Below are positions 35,945 through 45,673 of a DNA stretch of 64,000 nt, one piece after another (position 1 is the stretch's first letter; every line of letters begins with the position of its first letter). The DNA comes from CAWBOV01 sp963790525 (GTDB lineage: Bacteria > Actinomycetota > Actinomycetes > Mycobacteriales > Jatrophihabitantaceae): NCBI GenBank assembly GCA_963790525.1, contig CAWBOV010000005.1, forward strand, positions 1 to 64,000, given 5' to 3'. The notes beneath the pieces are model-generated. The model was not told where the DNA came from. It did no database searches and saw only the letters and a program-made list of their open reading frames with translations. A program made the translations under genes and the position numbers.

Positions 35945-36934
35945 TCATCGAATGCGGATGAGCACCTTGCCCGTCGCCTGCCGCCCGTCCAGCTCGCGGA
36001 AGGCCGCCTGAGCTTCGTGGAGCGGAAAGACCGGACCGATGACCGGGTCTATCAGTCCTGACCGCAGAAGCGGCAGGAGGTCCTGCCACTGCTCGTGGAC
36101 GTAATGCGGGTGGTTGGCCCAGAACTCGGTCACTGCGACCCCGACGACACTGATGTTGTTCATCAGCAGGCGATTCACCTTGACCGTCGGGATGGCGCCC
36201 CCTGTGAATCCGAGGACCAGCAACCGGCCTTCCTGTGCGAGGCAACGCAGGGAATCCGTCATCCGATCGCCGCCGACCGGGTCGACGATCACGTCGACGC
36301 CTCGGCCCTGGGTGAGGCGGCGCACGTCTTCGCGGAAGGTGTCCGCCAGGACGACGTCATGCGCGCCCGCTGAGCTGGCCGTCCGCCCCTTCTCCGGCGT
36401 GGACACCACTCCGATCACCCTCGCACCCAAGGCGACGCCGAGCTGGCACGATGCCGTGCCGACCCCGCCGGCCGCGCCGTGTACGAGCAGCACATCGCCG
36501 CGCTTGAGCCGGGCACGCCGTACGAGCGCGAGGTGCGCCGTCAGGTAATTCAGCAGGAGCGCGGCGCCCGTGTCGAAACCGCAGCTGTCCGGAAGGGCGA
36601 ATACACGGTCGAGGCTCACCGCAACCACCTCGGCGAGTCCACCGCGCATCGGCAACGCTGCAACCCTGTCCCCGGCTCGAAAACCGCCCGCGTCACTTCT
36701 CACGATCCCGGCGACTTCCCACCCTGCCCGGTACGGGACGTCTGGACGATGCTGGTATTCACCCCGACTCTGCAACAGATCCGGGAAGCCGACGCCCGCG
36801 TACTCCACGTCGATGAGGACCTCGCTGTCGGAGGCAACGGGCGTGGGAACCTTCCGCAGCTCCAGGCCGTCCGGGCCCGACAGCGTCCTTACGACGATGG
36901 CGCGCACGGCGCTACCCGGCGTCGTCGGGTGCAT
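35945..36934 (-). CDS. Zinc-independent quinone oxidoreductase (MDR superfamily)
   Basis: This 329-aa NADPH-dependent medium-chain reductase of the quinone-oxidoreductase type has a GroES-like N-domain (VRTLSGPDGLELRKVPTPVA, EYAGVGFPDLLQSRGEYQ), the Rossmann motif VLLVHGAAGGVGTASCQLGV and C-terminal RELDGRQATGKVLIRIR. The catalytic zinc Cys/His set of alcohol dehydrogenases is absent, as expected. Likely substrates are quinones or alpha,beta-unsaturated carbonyls. The frame is clean. It is convergent with the ZIP gene, with no obvious operon partner. Confidence 0.88.
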   Translation of the reverse strand: MHPTTPGSAVRAIVVRTLSGPDGLELRKVPTPVASDSEVLIDVEYAGVGFPDLLQSRGEYQHRPDVPYRAGWEVAGIVRSDAGGFRAGDRVAALPMRGGLAEVVAVSLDRVFALPDSCGFDTGAALLLNYLTAHLALVRRARLKRGDVLLVHGAAGGVGTASCQLGVALGARVIGVVSTPEKGRTASSAGAHDVVLADTFREDVRRLTQGRGVDVIVDPVGGDRMTDSLRCLAQEGRLLVLGFTGGAIPTVKVNRLLMNNISVVGVAVTEFWANHPHYVHEQWQDLLPLLRSGLIDPVIGPVFPLHEAQAAFRELDGRQATGKVLIRIR

Positions 36935-37044
36935 CCCGACGACAGACGACCGAGTGGGTCCTGGCCATGCACAAACCCTACGCAGAACCCACCCGGCCGT
37001 CCGCTCACGCTGCTCACGCCGCCGCGGGCGCGGTCAGTCCGACG

Positions 37045-37965
37045 TCACGAACGGGGACCGGCCGGCTGCCAGGCGGGCACGAACTGGTTGGCAGTGGACG
37101 TCGGGTCGTAGACCGCGTGTGCGTGCCGGCCGTCTGGGTTCATGACCGTGACCGGGCGGTGGCCGGAGCCGAAGTTGCGCAGGAAGGCGATCTGCCGGCC
37201 GTTCGGCGACCACGCCGGTCCGAAATCGTCGGTCGTGCCGTGGGACACCTGGTGTTGAGCCGACCCGTCCGCGTTCATGACCCAGATCTTCTCGGCGGTA
37301 GTCCCCTGGGTGTAGGCGATCTGACGTCCATCGGGGCGCCAGTCGGGGAGCTGATCGTGCGTGATCGGCTGGAACGTGAGCTGGGTCTGCGCCCGGCCGT
37401 CGCTGCACATCGTGAAGACCTGTTCGATGCCCGTGCGATCGCTGATGAACGCGATGCGCCTGCCGTCGGGTGACCAGGCCGGCCAGTCGTTGTCCGCGCC
37501 GGTCGTCAGCTGGCGCACGTGCGTGCCGTCGGTGTTCATGACGAAGATCTCGTCGGTGGTGCTGTCTCCGACCCTGGCGTCGAAGGCGATGCGCCGCCCA
37601 TCGGGCGAGTAGTCGGGGAAGGTGGCGAAGGCGACGTCGGTGAGCCGGCGCAGGTGATGGCCGTTCGCGGTCATCGTCCAGATCTGGAACGCCCCTGAGC
37701 GGTTGCTGCAGAAGGCGATGTGGGACGCGTCAGGTGAGTACGCCGCGCACAGGTCCACGTACGGTCCCGAGGTGAGCTGCCGGGGTGCCCGCCCACTGGG
37801 TTCGACGCTGTAGATGTGATCGCCGGTGCTGTCGACCATGCCGAAGGCGATACGCCCGTCGGCACCCGGATAGGTCGCCCGCGCCGGGGACACGGGTCCT
37901 GCGATCAGGACCCCGAGACATCCAGCGGTGACGAGCGCTGTTGCGGCCAGCGTGCGATGAAACAT
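37045..37965 (-). CDS. Secreted TolB-like beta-propeller protein
   Basis: This 306-aa exported protein has signal peptide MFHRTLAATALVTAGCLGVL ending near PARATYPG. At least five WD40-like PD40 repeats follow, each with the S-P-D-G-R-x-I-A-F pattern: YSPDASHIAFCSNRSG, YSPDGRRIAFDARVGDS, WSPDGRRIAFISDRTG, RPDGRQIAYTQGTT and WSPNGRQIAFLRNFGSG. A GGGAGGGAG ribosome site precedes ATG 37965. Without a Tol system (Gram-positive type), it is probably a wall or extracellular propeller. It is divergent from the giant surface protein across the second SARP-type repeat, so co-regulation is likely. Confidence 0.82.
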   Translation of the reverse strand: MFHRTLAATALVTAGCLGVLIAGPVSPARATYPGADGRIAFGMVDSTGDHIYSVEPSGRAPRQLTSGPYVDLCAAYSPDASHIAFCSNRSGAFQIWTMTANGHHLRRLTDVAFATFPDYSPDGRRIAFDARVGDSTTDEIFVMNTDGTHVRQLTTGADNDWPAWSPDGRRIAFISDRTGIEQVFTMCSDGRAQTQLTFQPITHDQLPDWRPDGRQIAYTQGTTAEKIWVMNADGSAQHQVSHGTTDDFGPAWSPNGRQIAFLRNFGSGHRPVTVMNPDGRHAHAVYDPTSTANQFVPAWQPAGPRS

Positions 37966-38087
37966 GTCGTGCTCCCTCCCTCGACGGATCGAGGTCCGCC
38001 CGAGCCGTGCAACGCAGGCGCTTCGGTCCGACCTCGTCCCGGGCGGCTGGGCGCCGACCCGGAATAGCCGGCGAGCCTGCGCCAGTG

Positions 38088-38108
38088 CGATTGCAGTGCG
38101 ATTGAAGC
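38088..38108. promoter_or_regulatory. SARP-type direct repeat, site 2 (11-bp period)
   Basis: CGATTGCAGTG (38088-38098) then CGATTGAAGC (38099-38108), identical to site 1 at 29491-29511 except one base. It sits in the 283-bp gap between the divergent TolB-like and surface-protein genes. The shared block CCAGGAAC follows at 38108-38115, as it flanks site 1. The rest of the gap shows no gene. Confidence 0.6.
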
Positions 38109-38248
38109 CAGGAACAGAGGGGTGCCTGCACCCCCTCCAGCGGGTGCCCGCACGTGCGCCGCAGGACACCAGCCGACACCCTCGTCCGGACGGCACGAAT
38201 TCCGGAGGCTTCACGGGTCTGCTCGACCCACTCGACAAGGGAACTGGA

Positions 38249-41200
38249 ATGTCCGTCATCCTGAGAACACGCAACGCGCTCCTGCTCACCCTGATCCTGG
38301 CGATTGCCCTCACCGGCCTGCAGGTTCAGGTCGCCGGGGCCGCCACACCCATCGCCGCGCCCCGGCCGCGCGCCACCCGCGTGACGCCGCCGCCCGGTCC
38401 GGCGACCGCGACCCGCACGGTCACCGCGGCTACGCGACGTCGGCCAGCGCGGCCCGTGCGGCTACCGCGGCCACGACGCCGACCGCGACGTCCACACCGA
38501 CGACCACGCCCAAGCCGACGTCCACACCGACGTCCACGCCCAAGCCGACGTCCACACCGACGTCCACGCCGAAGCCGCCGGTGACGCCCACCGCGACGGT
38601 CACCACGAAGGCGACCACCCCGACGTCGCCGACACCCACCACGACCTCCACCCCGACCGCTCCGGCATCGTCGGGCAGCTACGCGATCTCGGCCGCGGCC
38701 AAGCAGTTCCTCGGCAAGCTGGGCGTCACCGTCGGCTCGACGCTGACCGGCTCGGTCACCGGCACGACGTTGACGGTCACCGCACCCGCACCGACCAAGC
38801 TGCCGATCTCCCTGCCGAGCGGTGACGCGGTCACGTTCGGCGCGACCACTATCACGGTGGGCCTGTCGTCCGGAACGCTCACCGCTGTCGCCACCGCGTC
38901 CAGCACGAACGGCGCTGCCGGCACGCTGACGATAACGATCGCCCATGCCAAGACGCACGGCGCTCGGCGCCGACCTGACGGCCACCCTCGATCTCACCGG
39001 CCTGCCGCTGTTCGGTACGACCGTCGAGGTCAGTGGCACCCTCAGCTACACCGGCGGCGTCGTCAGCGCGTCGCTCACCGGCACCCTGAGCGCCGACACC
39101 GTCGTGTCCAGTGCACTCACCGTCAAGGCCGGCACAACGATCACGCTGTCCACCGCCGACGGCTTGGCGATCGCGGGCACTGCGGTCGTGGGTAGAGGCG
39201 CGTCGGCGTTCACGATCGACGTCACCGGCACTCTCAAGGACGTGCGCAACTGGTCCCTCACGGTCAGCGACGACACGAACGCCCCGACCTTCACGCCGGT
39301 CACCGGCTTGACGATCACCCCCAACGTCACCGGCACGATCACCGACACCGCCGGTGCGATCACCTTCGACGTGTCCGCCTCCGAACCCCTGTCCTGGAAC
39401 GCCGGCGACTCGGTGACACTCGCCCTGAACCACGTCGAGATCTCCAACGGCGCGACGCCTACCGGCCTCACGTGCCCGAAGGTCACCGCAGGCGACGTGT
39501 GGATCGACGTCCGCGGCTCACTGCACTACGCGAACGCGGGCATCGACGCCGGCGCCGAGGCCTGCATCGACGCGACGGCCCGCACGTTCACGATCACCGG
39601 CAGCGAGACCGGCACGTTCGGCCCGTCCAACGGCTTCACCCTGGGCAACGCGACGCTCACGGTGACCGGTGACCTCAAGGCCAAGTCCGTCACCGTGACC
39701 GCGTCCGCGCTGCTCACGATCACGGCGTCGGCGAAGCGGCCGCAGTTCACCGTCGGCCTCACCTTCGACAACACCGGCGCCTTCGTCGCGGGTGTCGGAG
39801 TCGACGCCGCGACACTGAGCGCGCTGGGCGTGCCCGGCCTGGACGGTCAGCTGTTCGTCGCCACCAAGCCGGTCAAGGGCTTCGACCCGTCGACGCTGCA
39901 GATCAACGGCGTGCAGGCCTTCGACCTCGCCAGCGGTGTCACCATCGTGACCGAGTACACGCCGAGCACGGACGTGCAGACGGCGCTGACCAAGCTCGGC
40001 CTGGGCCAGCAGAGCCAGGTCCAGCTGCAGGCCAACCTGTCCACCACCGGCTTCGCGCTCAAGCTCGACCTCGGCTTCGGCGCGGGGACGAACGGTGCGC
40101 GACTGTTCACCACGGGCAAGGCGTCCGCCTACGTGAACACCGTCTTCCTGGGCTTCACCGCGGGAACCGCGGGCGTGTCCTTCACGGTGGGCGGCACCGG
40201 CTACCTCACCCTCCCCTCGCTCTACCAGGGAGCTCCCGGCTCCGCGGTCGCGGTCACGCTCTCGGGCACGATCGACCTGAGCCCGTTGAAGTTCAACGTC
40301 GCCTTCGATCTGGCAGGGGCGTGCGGCAGCGCGAGTTGCCCCTGGACGAACGCGTTCGGCATCTCCGGCCTCACGGTCGACGAGGTGTCCGGCTCGCTCG
40401 GCCTGGACCTGACCGACCCCGCGACGCCGATCCCCACGATGTCCTTCGCCGTCTCCAACCTGGTGCTGCCCGACGCCTGGGCCAAGGCGATCGGCCTGGC
40501 CAGCGGCGCGCAGATCAGCCTCCTGCTCAACGTCGACCCGACGAACCCCGAGCTGATCTTCTCGATCAAGGGCGCCACGGCGAACTCCGTCGTGCTGACC
40601 CCGCTGTCGATCGCGTCCACCGACCCCAACGTGGTGAACAGCCTCCAGGTCACGTCGGCATCGCTGGTGTTCGCCCCGACCGGGGGCAAGGACGTGCTCG
40701 GCCAGGCGATCGATCCGGGCGTGTCGCTGATCTTCGACGCGACGATCGAGGGAGTCGTCGTGCACGTGGACGCCACGGTCGGCATCGCCCCGGCCAGCAT
40801 CACCGCCTCTCTCACCTTCGGTGACCTGCACGTCGGCTCGCTCGTGGTTCACAACACCCAACTGATGATCAGCATCAACCCCGGCGAGTTCTCGTTCACC
40901 TTCTCCGGAGGATTCATCGACAGCGCCACGAACATCGCCTTCAACGCGTCCGTCAACCTGAACGCGTCCACGACGCTGGCCGGGGGGCAGATCACGCTGT
41001 CGATCGCCGGCGGGCTCCCGAGCTACATCAGCGCGGGGGCGGCGTTCTCGGCGACGCTGAACGGCTCGGCGGACGACGTGAGCTTCACCGCCTACGGAAC
41101 GGCGTACCTGGTGGCCAACTCGACCACGGTGGGGCAGATCAGCGTCACGTACTCCTCGAATGGTGGGGCCGTGCTGCAGCAGCTCAACGACGACGCGGCC

Positions 41201-42193
41201 AAGGTGGCTGCCGCCTTCCGCACCGCCTACAACTGGGCCGACTACCAGACGATCGCGTACCTGCGTTCGCTGCAGTTCAACCCGACCCAGATCGAGGCGG
41301 GCATCAGCGCCGGGTACGGCGAGACCGCAGCCGCGGTCATGGAGGCGATGGGCAACGCCGGCTACGACCTGGACACCCTGATCCAGAGCGGGCGGACCGC
41401 GCTCGGCGCGACCGACGCGGACGTGGCCCGGGCGATGCAGTACTTCCAGTACAGCGCCCAGGCGGTCGCCGCGAAGCTCGCGTCGGTCTACAACGAGAAC
41501 GCCACCGCGGTCATGGAGGCGATGGGCAACGCGGGTTACTCGCTGGACAGCCTGATCCAGGGTGCCCGGGCCGCCCTGGGGGCGAGCGACACCCAGGTCG
41601 CGACCGCCATGCAGTACTTCGGCTACAACCCCCAGCAGATCGCGTCCTACCTGCAGGCCTACTTCGGCGACAGCCAGGCTCAGGTGTACAACGCCCTGCA
41701 GGCGATCGGTGCCGGCGGCCAGAGCGTGCTCGACTCCATCTCGGCGTTCTTCAACACCGGCGCGTACAACATCGACACGACGTTCGGCCTCCTGCTGGAC
41801 GTGTCGGGCGGTTCGCTGAGCCCGGGTGCTTCGGTGATCGACTACACCTGGAACGGCGGCTACTCCAACCAGCAGTGGTACGTCCTGCCCACCGACTCCG
41901 GCTGGGCGGAACTGGTCAACCGCAACAGTGGCCAGTGCCTGGACACCCCCGGCGACTACAACGGTGCCTCCCTGGTGCAGAACCCCTGCTCGGGCTCGTA
42001 CAGCCAGCAGTGGTACCTGGGCGGTTACACCACCGGATCCCACGTGCTGATCAACCGGCTGAGCTACATCTACGGCAACGGCCGGGTCGTGGACATCCCC
42101 GGTCAGAGCCTGGCCCGCAACACCCAGATCGAGCTGTACGACTCCAACGGCGGGTTCAACCAGGACTGGAACTTCGTGCCCGCCGTCGGCTGA
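38249..42193 (+). CDS. Giant secreted surface protein with Thr/Pro linker, repeats and ricin-type lectin tail
   Basis: About 1314 codons. The signal peptide (ALLLTLILAIALTGLQVQVA) is followed, after a shift near 38440, by a Thr/Pro spacer with repeated TSTPTSTPKP, then SYAISAAAKQFLGKLGVTVG. A second shift near 38960 leads to long beta-rich repeats (TLSYTGGVVSASLTGTLSAD, FGPSNGFTLGNATLTVTGDL). Near the end two helical units of about 60 aa repeat the block VMEAMGNAGYDLDTLIQ / VMEAMGNAGYSLDSLIQ. The C-terminal 120 residues are a ricin B (beta-trefoil) lectin domain with SNQQWYVLPTDSGWAELVNR and SGQCLDTPGDYNGASLVQN. No LPXTG sorting signal is visible. It probably binds glycans at the cell surface. 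Confidence 0.8.
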
Positions 42194-42252
42194 ACCGACA
42201 GATCCCCGTCGGCTGATCCGAGAGACCGCCCCGGCCGAACCGACAGATCGCT

Positions 42253-42286
42253 GAGCTGCCCGCGTCCGCAACGACGCGGGCAGCTC
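42253..42286 (+). terminator. Hairpin terminator after the surface protein
   Basis: Perfect 13-bp stem, GAGCTGCCCGCGT at 42253-42265 and its complement at 42274-42286, with an 8-base loop, 60 bases after the surface-protein stop. A GAACCGACAGATC direct repeat occurs between the stop and the hairpin. Confidence 0.65.
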
Positions 42287-42401
42287 TGCGCTGTGCCCGA
42301 CCGGTGCGGTCCGCGGGCCCTCGTCGCCCCTGCCGGGCGCGCGCGAGTTGATCTAGTGTCAGCGGTGCTGCGCGCGCCCAGAGGCCGGGAGGTGGCATCA
42401 C

Positions 42402-44516
42402 ATGGTGTCCTCTGCGGCCACGCGCCGGCTGTTCCGGGTCGCGTTCGTCCTCTACGCACTCGGCCTGATCGGCTGGTTGCTGCTCGGCCTGCTGCCCACT
42501 CTCGCCGAGATCGGCGCCGTGCGGGACATGCTCAGGTCGATCGAGGGTTCCGGCGGGGCGCTGGGAGCAGCCGCGGGTCGCGTGCTCCACCCCACGATGG
42601 CCGAGCACGTCACGATCTGGGTCGCCGTCGAGCAGTACGCGTTCAGCGCCCTCAACCTCGGGCTCGGCCTGCTGCTCGTGGCCCGGCGGCCGGACGAGGT
42701 GGTGCCGCGCCTGCTCGGCCTGGCCCTGCTGGGGACCGCGGCGACGTTCAACATGCCGAGCCACCGCGCATTCCACATCATCGCCACCCCGGGCCCGGTG
42801 AAGTTCGTCCACTTCAGCTTCCACATCGTGTCCGGTGTCGCGTACCTGTGGGCCGTCGTGCTCTTCCCCGACGGCCGGCTCCCGGCCCGGTTACGCCTGC
42901 CCGCGGCGGCGCAGTACCCGATCGCGGCCGCCGTCACCGCGGTCGCGGCCCTGATCGGCTGGCGCGGGAGCTTCCTGGCGCATCCACAGTTCTTCGTCGT
43001 GTTCTTCGGGGTGGCGGTGTCGCTGGTCGGGGTCGGCGCCCAGTCACTGCGCCTGGCCGATCGCGCGACGCCGGCCGCCGAGCGTCGACCCGCGCGGCTG
43101 CTGATCGCCGCCCTCCTGCCCTCGGCCGCGATCGCCGTCCTCTGGCTCGGTGGACGGGTCGCGGTGGGACTGGGCAGCCGGGGCGCGGTCGGCCTGTGCG
43201 ACAACGTCCAGACGCTGTTCCCGCTCGTCTTCGCGATCGTCCCCGTCGTGCTGTTCGCCGGTGTGGTGAGGTACCGCCTCTGGGACATCGACCGGCTGCT
43301 CAGCCGGGTGCTGGTCTTCGCCATCATCGCCACGATCGTCAGCACGGTCTACGTCGTCGTCGTCGCCGCCAGCGGACGGATCGCCGGGGGCGGGCTGTGG
43401 TCGACGGTGCTGGCGCTCGCCGTCGCCGCGACTCTCGTCGAGCCGTTGCGGGTGGTGTCGCGCCGGTGGGCCAACCGCGTCGTGTTCGGTCAGGTGCTCA
43501 GCCCGCTGGAGGCCAACCGGGTCCTGGCGCACGGGCTGGAACACCTCAGCCCGACCGGTGAGATCGACCAGATCGCGGTGGTCGCACACCGCGCCACCCG
43601 GGCGCGGGCAGCGCAGGTCTGGCTCGCCGACGGCGGGGTCTGGCGGCGCATCGCGTGCGCTCCCCCGGACGGGGCTGCCGAACCCGTCGTCCACGGTGAT
43701 CTCGGCGCCGCCGTCGGCCTGCCGCTGTGGCCGATCAGCCATCAGGGCGAGCGCCTGGGAGCACTGGTCGTCCAGACCGACGGGGAGCGGCTGCCTGCGG
43801 CGGACGTCAGCGTCGCCGAGCGGATAGCGGCGCACGCCGGGCTCGTGCTGCACAACGCCGTGCTCACGACGCGGCTGGCCGAGCAGGTCGCCCGGCTGGC
43901 CGAGCAGTCCGTCGCACTGCGCGAGGCCCGCCGCCGCCTGGTCGCCGCTCAGGACTTCGAACGGCGCCGCCTGGAGCGCGACCTGCACGACGGCGCACAG
44001 CAGGCACTCGTCGCAGCCGTGATCACCGCGGGCTCGGGCCCGTCGGACGACCTCGCCGAGATCCTGGAGATCGCGCGCACCGCGGTCGCGGAGCTGTCCG
44101 GCGGCCGGCCCACCGTGCTGGCCGAGCACGGCCTCGACGCCGCGTTGCGGGCCGCGGCCTCCCTTGCCGCGCGGTCCGGCCTGCGGGTCACCGTCGACGT
44201 CGACGCCTCCGGCATGGATCCCGACGTCGAGGCCGCCGTGTACTTCTGCTGCGCCGAAGCCCTGCAGAACGTGGTGAAGCACGCCCGGGCGAGGTCGGCC
44301 CGGGTCAGCGTCCGGACGGTCGCGGGCCTGGTCCAGTTCACGGTCACCGATGACGGCCGGGGAGTCGACCCGGCCGCGGTCGACGTCGCGGGCGGCGTCC
44401 GCAGCCTGGCGGCTCGCGTCGCCGTGCTGGGCGGCACGATCATGCTCGGTGAGGTCGAGACGGGGGGCGCGTCCCTGCGGGGCAGCGTCCCGGCGCGGGT
44501 GGCGGTGACGGTATGA
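42402..44516 (+). CDS. Sensor histidine kinase (HisKA_3, LiaS/DesK type)
   Basis: The 704-aa protein has about nine membrane helices (1-345), a GAF-like cytosolic domain (about 375-490), then the dimerisation and phospho-transfer helix ARRRLVAAQDFERRRLERDL followed by HDGAQQALVA, phospho-acceptor His529, and an HATPase_c domain with N-box VYFCCAEALQNVVKHARARS and G-box TVTDDGRGVDP. All parts needed for activity are present. It is the first gene of a three-gene coupled operon (ATGA at 44513-44516, then GTGA at 45670-45673). ATG 42402 starts at the first Met after the terminator region. Its signal is unknown. Confidence 0.88.
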   Translation: MVSSAATRRLFRVAFVLYALGLIGWLLLGLLPTLAEIGAVRDMLRSIEGSGGALGAAAGRVLHPTMAEHVTIWVAVEQYAFSALNLGLGLLLVARRPDEVVPRLLGLALLGTAATFNMPSHRAFHIIATPGPVKFVHFSFHIVSGVAYLWAVVLFPDGRLPARLRLPAAAQYPIAAAVTAVAALIGWRGSFLAHPQFFVVFFGVAVSLVGVGAQSLRLADRATPAAERRPARLLIAALLPSAAIAVLWLGGRVAVGLGSRGAVGLCDNVQTLFPLVFAIVPVVLFAGVVRYRLWDIDRLLSRVLVFAIIATIVSTVYVVVVAASGRIAGGGLWSTVLALAVAATLVEPLRVVSRRWANRVVFGQVLSPLEANRVLAHGLEHLSPTGEIDQIAVVAHRATRARAAQVWLADGGVWRRIACAPPDGAAEPVVHGDLGAAVGLPLWPISHQGERLGALVVQTDGERLPAADVSVAERIAAHAGLVLHNAVLTTRLAEQVARLAEQSVALREARRRLVAAQDFERRRLERDLHDGAQQALVAAVITAGSGPSDDLAEILEIARTAVAELSGGRPTVLAEHGLDAALRAAASLAARSGLRVTVDVDASGMDPDVEAAVYFCCAEALQNVVKHARARSARVSVRTVAGLVQFTVTDDGRGVDPAAVDVAGGVRSLAARVAVLGGTIMLGEVETGGASLRGSVPARVAVTV

Positions 44517-45673
44517 CCCGCCGCGCGCTCGTGCTCGTCCTGGCGCGGTTCGTCGTGGCCGTCGTCTTCTACGGGGCGGCCGCGGTCCTCTGGCGCGCGC
44601 TCGGCGGTGCGTCCGCCGGACCGCCGCTGTGGACCGTCCTGCTGGCCACCGTGGTGCTCGCGTGGGTGCTGTGGCTGCTCAGCGATCCGATCGACCGCCT
44701 GGCGAACCGGGTGGCGTTCGGTGAGCAGGCCGACGGGGTCGGAGTCCTGTCGGACCTGCTGCACCGGCTGTCGGATTCCCTGCCCGTGGAGGAGGTGCTG
44801 CCCCGCCTGGCCCGCGCCATCGCCCGGGACCGCCCGCGGGCCGAGGTCCGGGTGCTCCTGGCCGACGGCTCGCGCTGGTCGCAGGTGTGGCCGGCCCAGG
44901 CACCCCACGGCGACTCCTCGCTGAGCATCGACGTCGTCCACGGGGGCGCCCCGGTCGGTGAGATCGAGGTCGACGTCGCCGAGGAGGGCGTCACGGCCTT
45001 CGACCGGAAGCTGCTGGACGAACTCGCCGGCCCCGCAGGGATCGCACTGTCGATGGTGCGGCTGACCGTGGAGCTGCAACGCCGGCAGGCGCAGCTGACG
45101 GAGGTGAACGAGCGGCTCGTCGAGTCCACGGCACGCATCCGGACGGCCCGGGAGGCGCAGCAGCGCCGGATACGCGCCGAGCTCGCCGCGCGAGTGCTCC
45201 CCCACATCGACGACGCCGGCCGGGCCTGCGCCGGGTCCGACGGCGTGGGCGCCCAGCGCGCCGCCCAGTCGGCGCTGGACGAGCTGCGCCGGCTCGCGCG
45301 GGGGATCTACCCGCCCCGCCTGCACGAGGACGGTGTCGCCGCATCCCTGGAAGGGTGGCTGCAGCGGACGGGGCGCACCGCGCGGGTCGTCGCGCCCGCC
45401 CGCTGGCCGCGGCTGCAGGACGACATGGCCGCGTGCCTGTACTTCTGCCTGGTGAACCTCGTGGACACGCTGCCGCCGGGCGAGGTGCGCGTCGATCTGG
45501 GGGTGGACGAGGAGGTGCGATTCGCCGTGGACGGGGTACCCGAGCCCGACGCCGTCCAGCTCGTACGCGACCGGCTGGAGACCTTCGACGGCAGGCTCGA
45601 GCAGACCTCCGACGGTGTGCGGGGCAGCGTCCCGCTCCGGCGCCCCGCCGACGAGCCGGCGCTCCTCCCGTGA
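44513..45673 (+). CDS. Degenerate histidine-kinase-like protein (pseudokinase)
   Basis: This 386-aa paralogue of the upstream kinase has two membrane helices (VLVLARFVVAVVFYGAAAVL, WTVLLATVVLAWVLWLLSDP), the shared RLANRVAFG linker, a GAF-like part and a dimerisation helix. There REAQQRRIRAELAARVLPHI (213-232) replaces the expected R-x-L-H-D-G-A-Q-Q, so the phospho-acceptor His is missing. The ATPase-like remainder has LYFCLVNLVDTLPPGEVRVD in place of the N-box and no G-box glycines. The body and frame are clean, so this is not sequence damage. I infer a regulatory partner that heterodimerises with the active kinase. Confidence 0.8.
   Translation: MTRRALVLVLARFVVAVVFYGAAAVLWRALGGASAGPPLWTVLLATVVLAWVLWLLSDPIDRLANRVAFGEQADGVGVLSDLLHRLSDSLPVEEVLPRLARAIARDRPRAEVRVLLADGSRWSQVWPAQAPHGDSSLSIDVVHGGAPVGEIEVDVAEEGVTAFDRKLLDELAGPAGIALSMVRLTVELQRRQAQLTEVNERLVESTARIRTAREAQQRRIRAELAARVLPHIDDAGRACAGSDGVGAQRAAQSALDELRRLARGIYPPRLHEDGVAASLEGWLQRTGRTARVVAPARWPRLQDDMAACLYFCLVNLVDTLPPGEVRVDLGVDEEVRFAVDGVPEPDAVQLVRDRLETFDGRLEQTSDGVRGSVPLRRPADEPALLP

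Noticed and set aside
38510..38590. Possible CRISPR or minisatellite from repeated CCGACGTCCACACC blocks
   Set aside because: The repeats are in frame and encode the Thr/Pro spacer of the surface protein; no spacers of unique sequence lie between them.
39518..42271. A 917-codon frame opposite the surface protein
   Set aside because: Arg/Asp/Val-rich shadow; the plus strand has signal peptide, repeats and a lectin domain.
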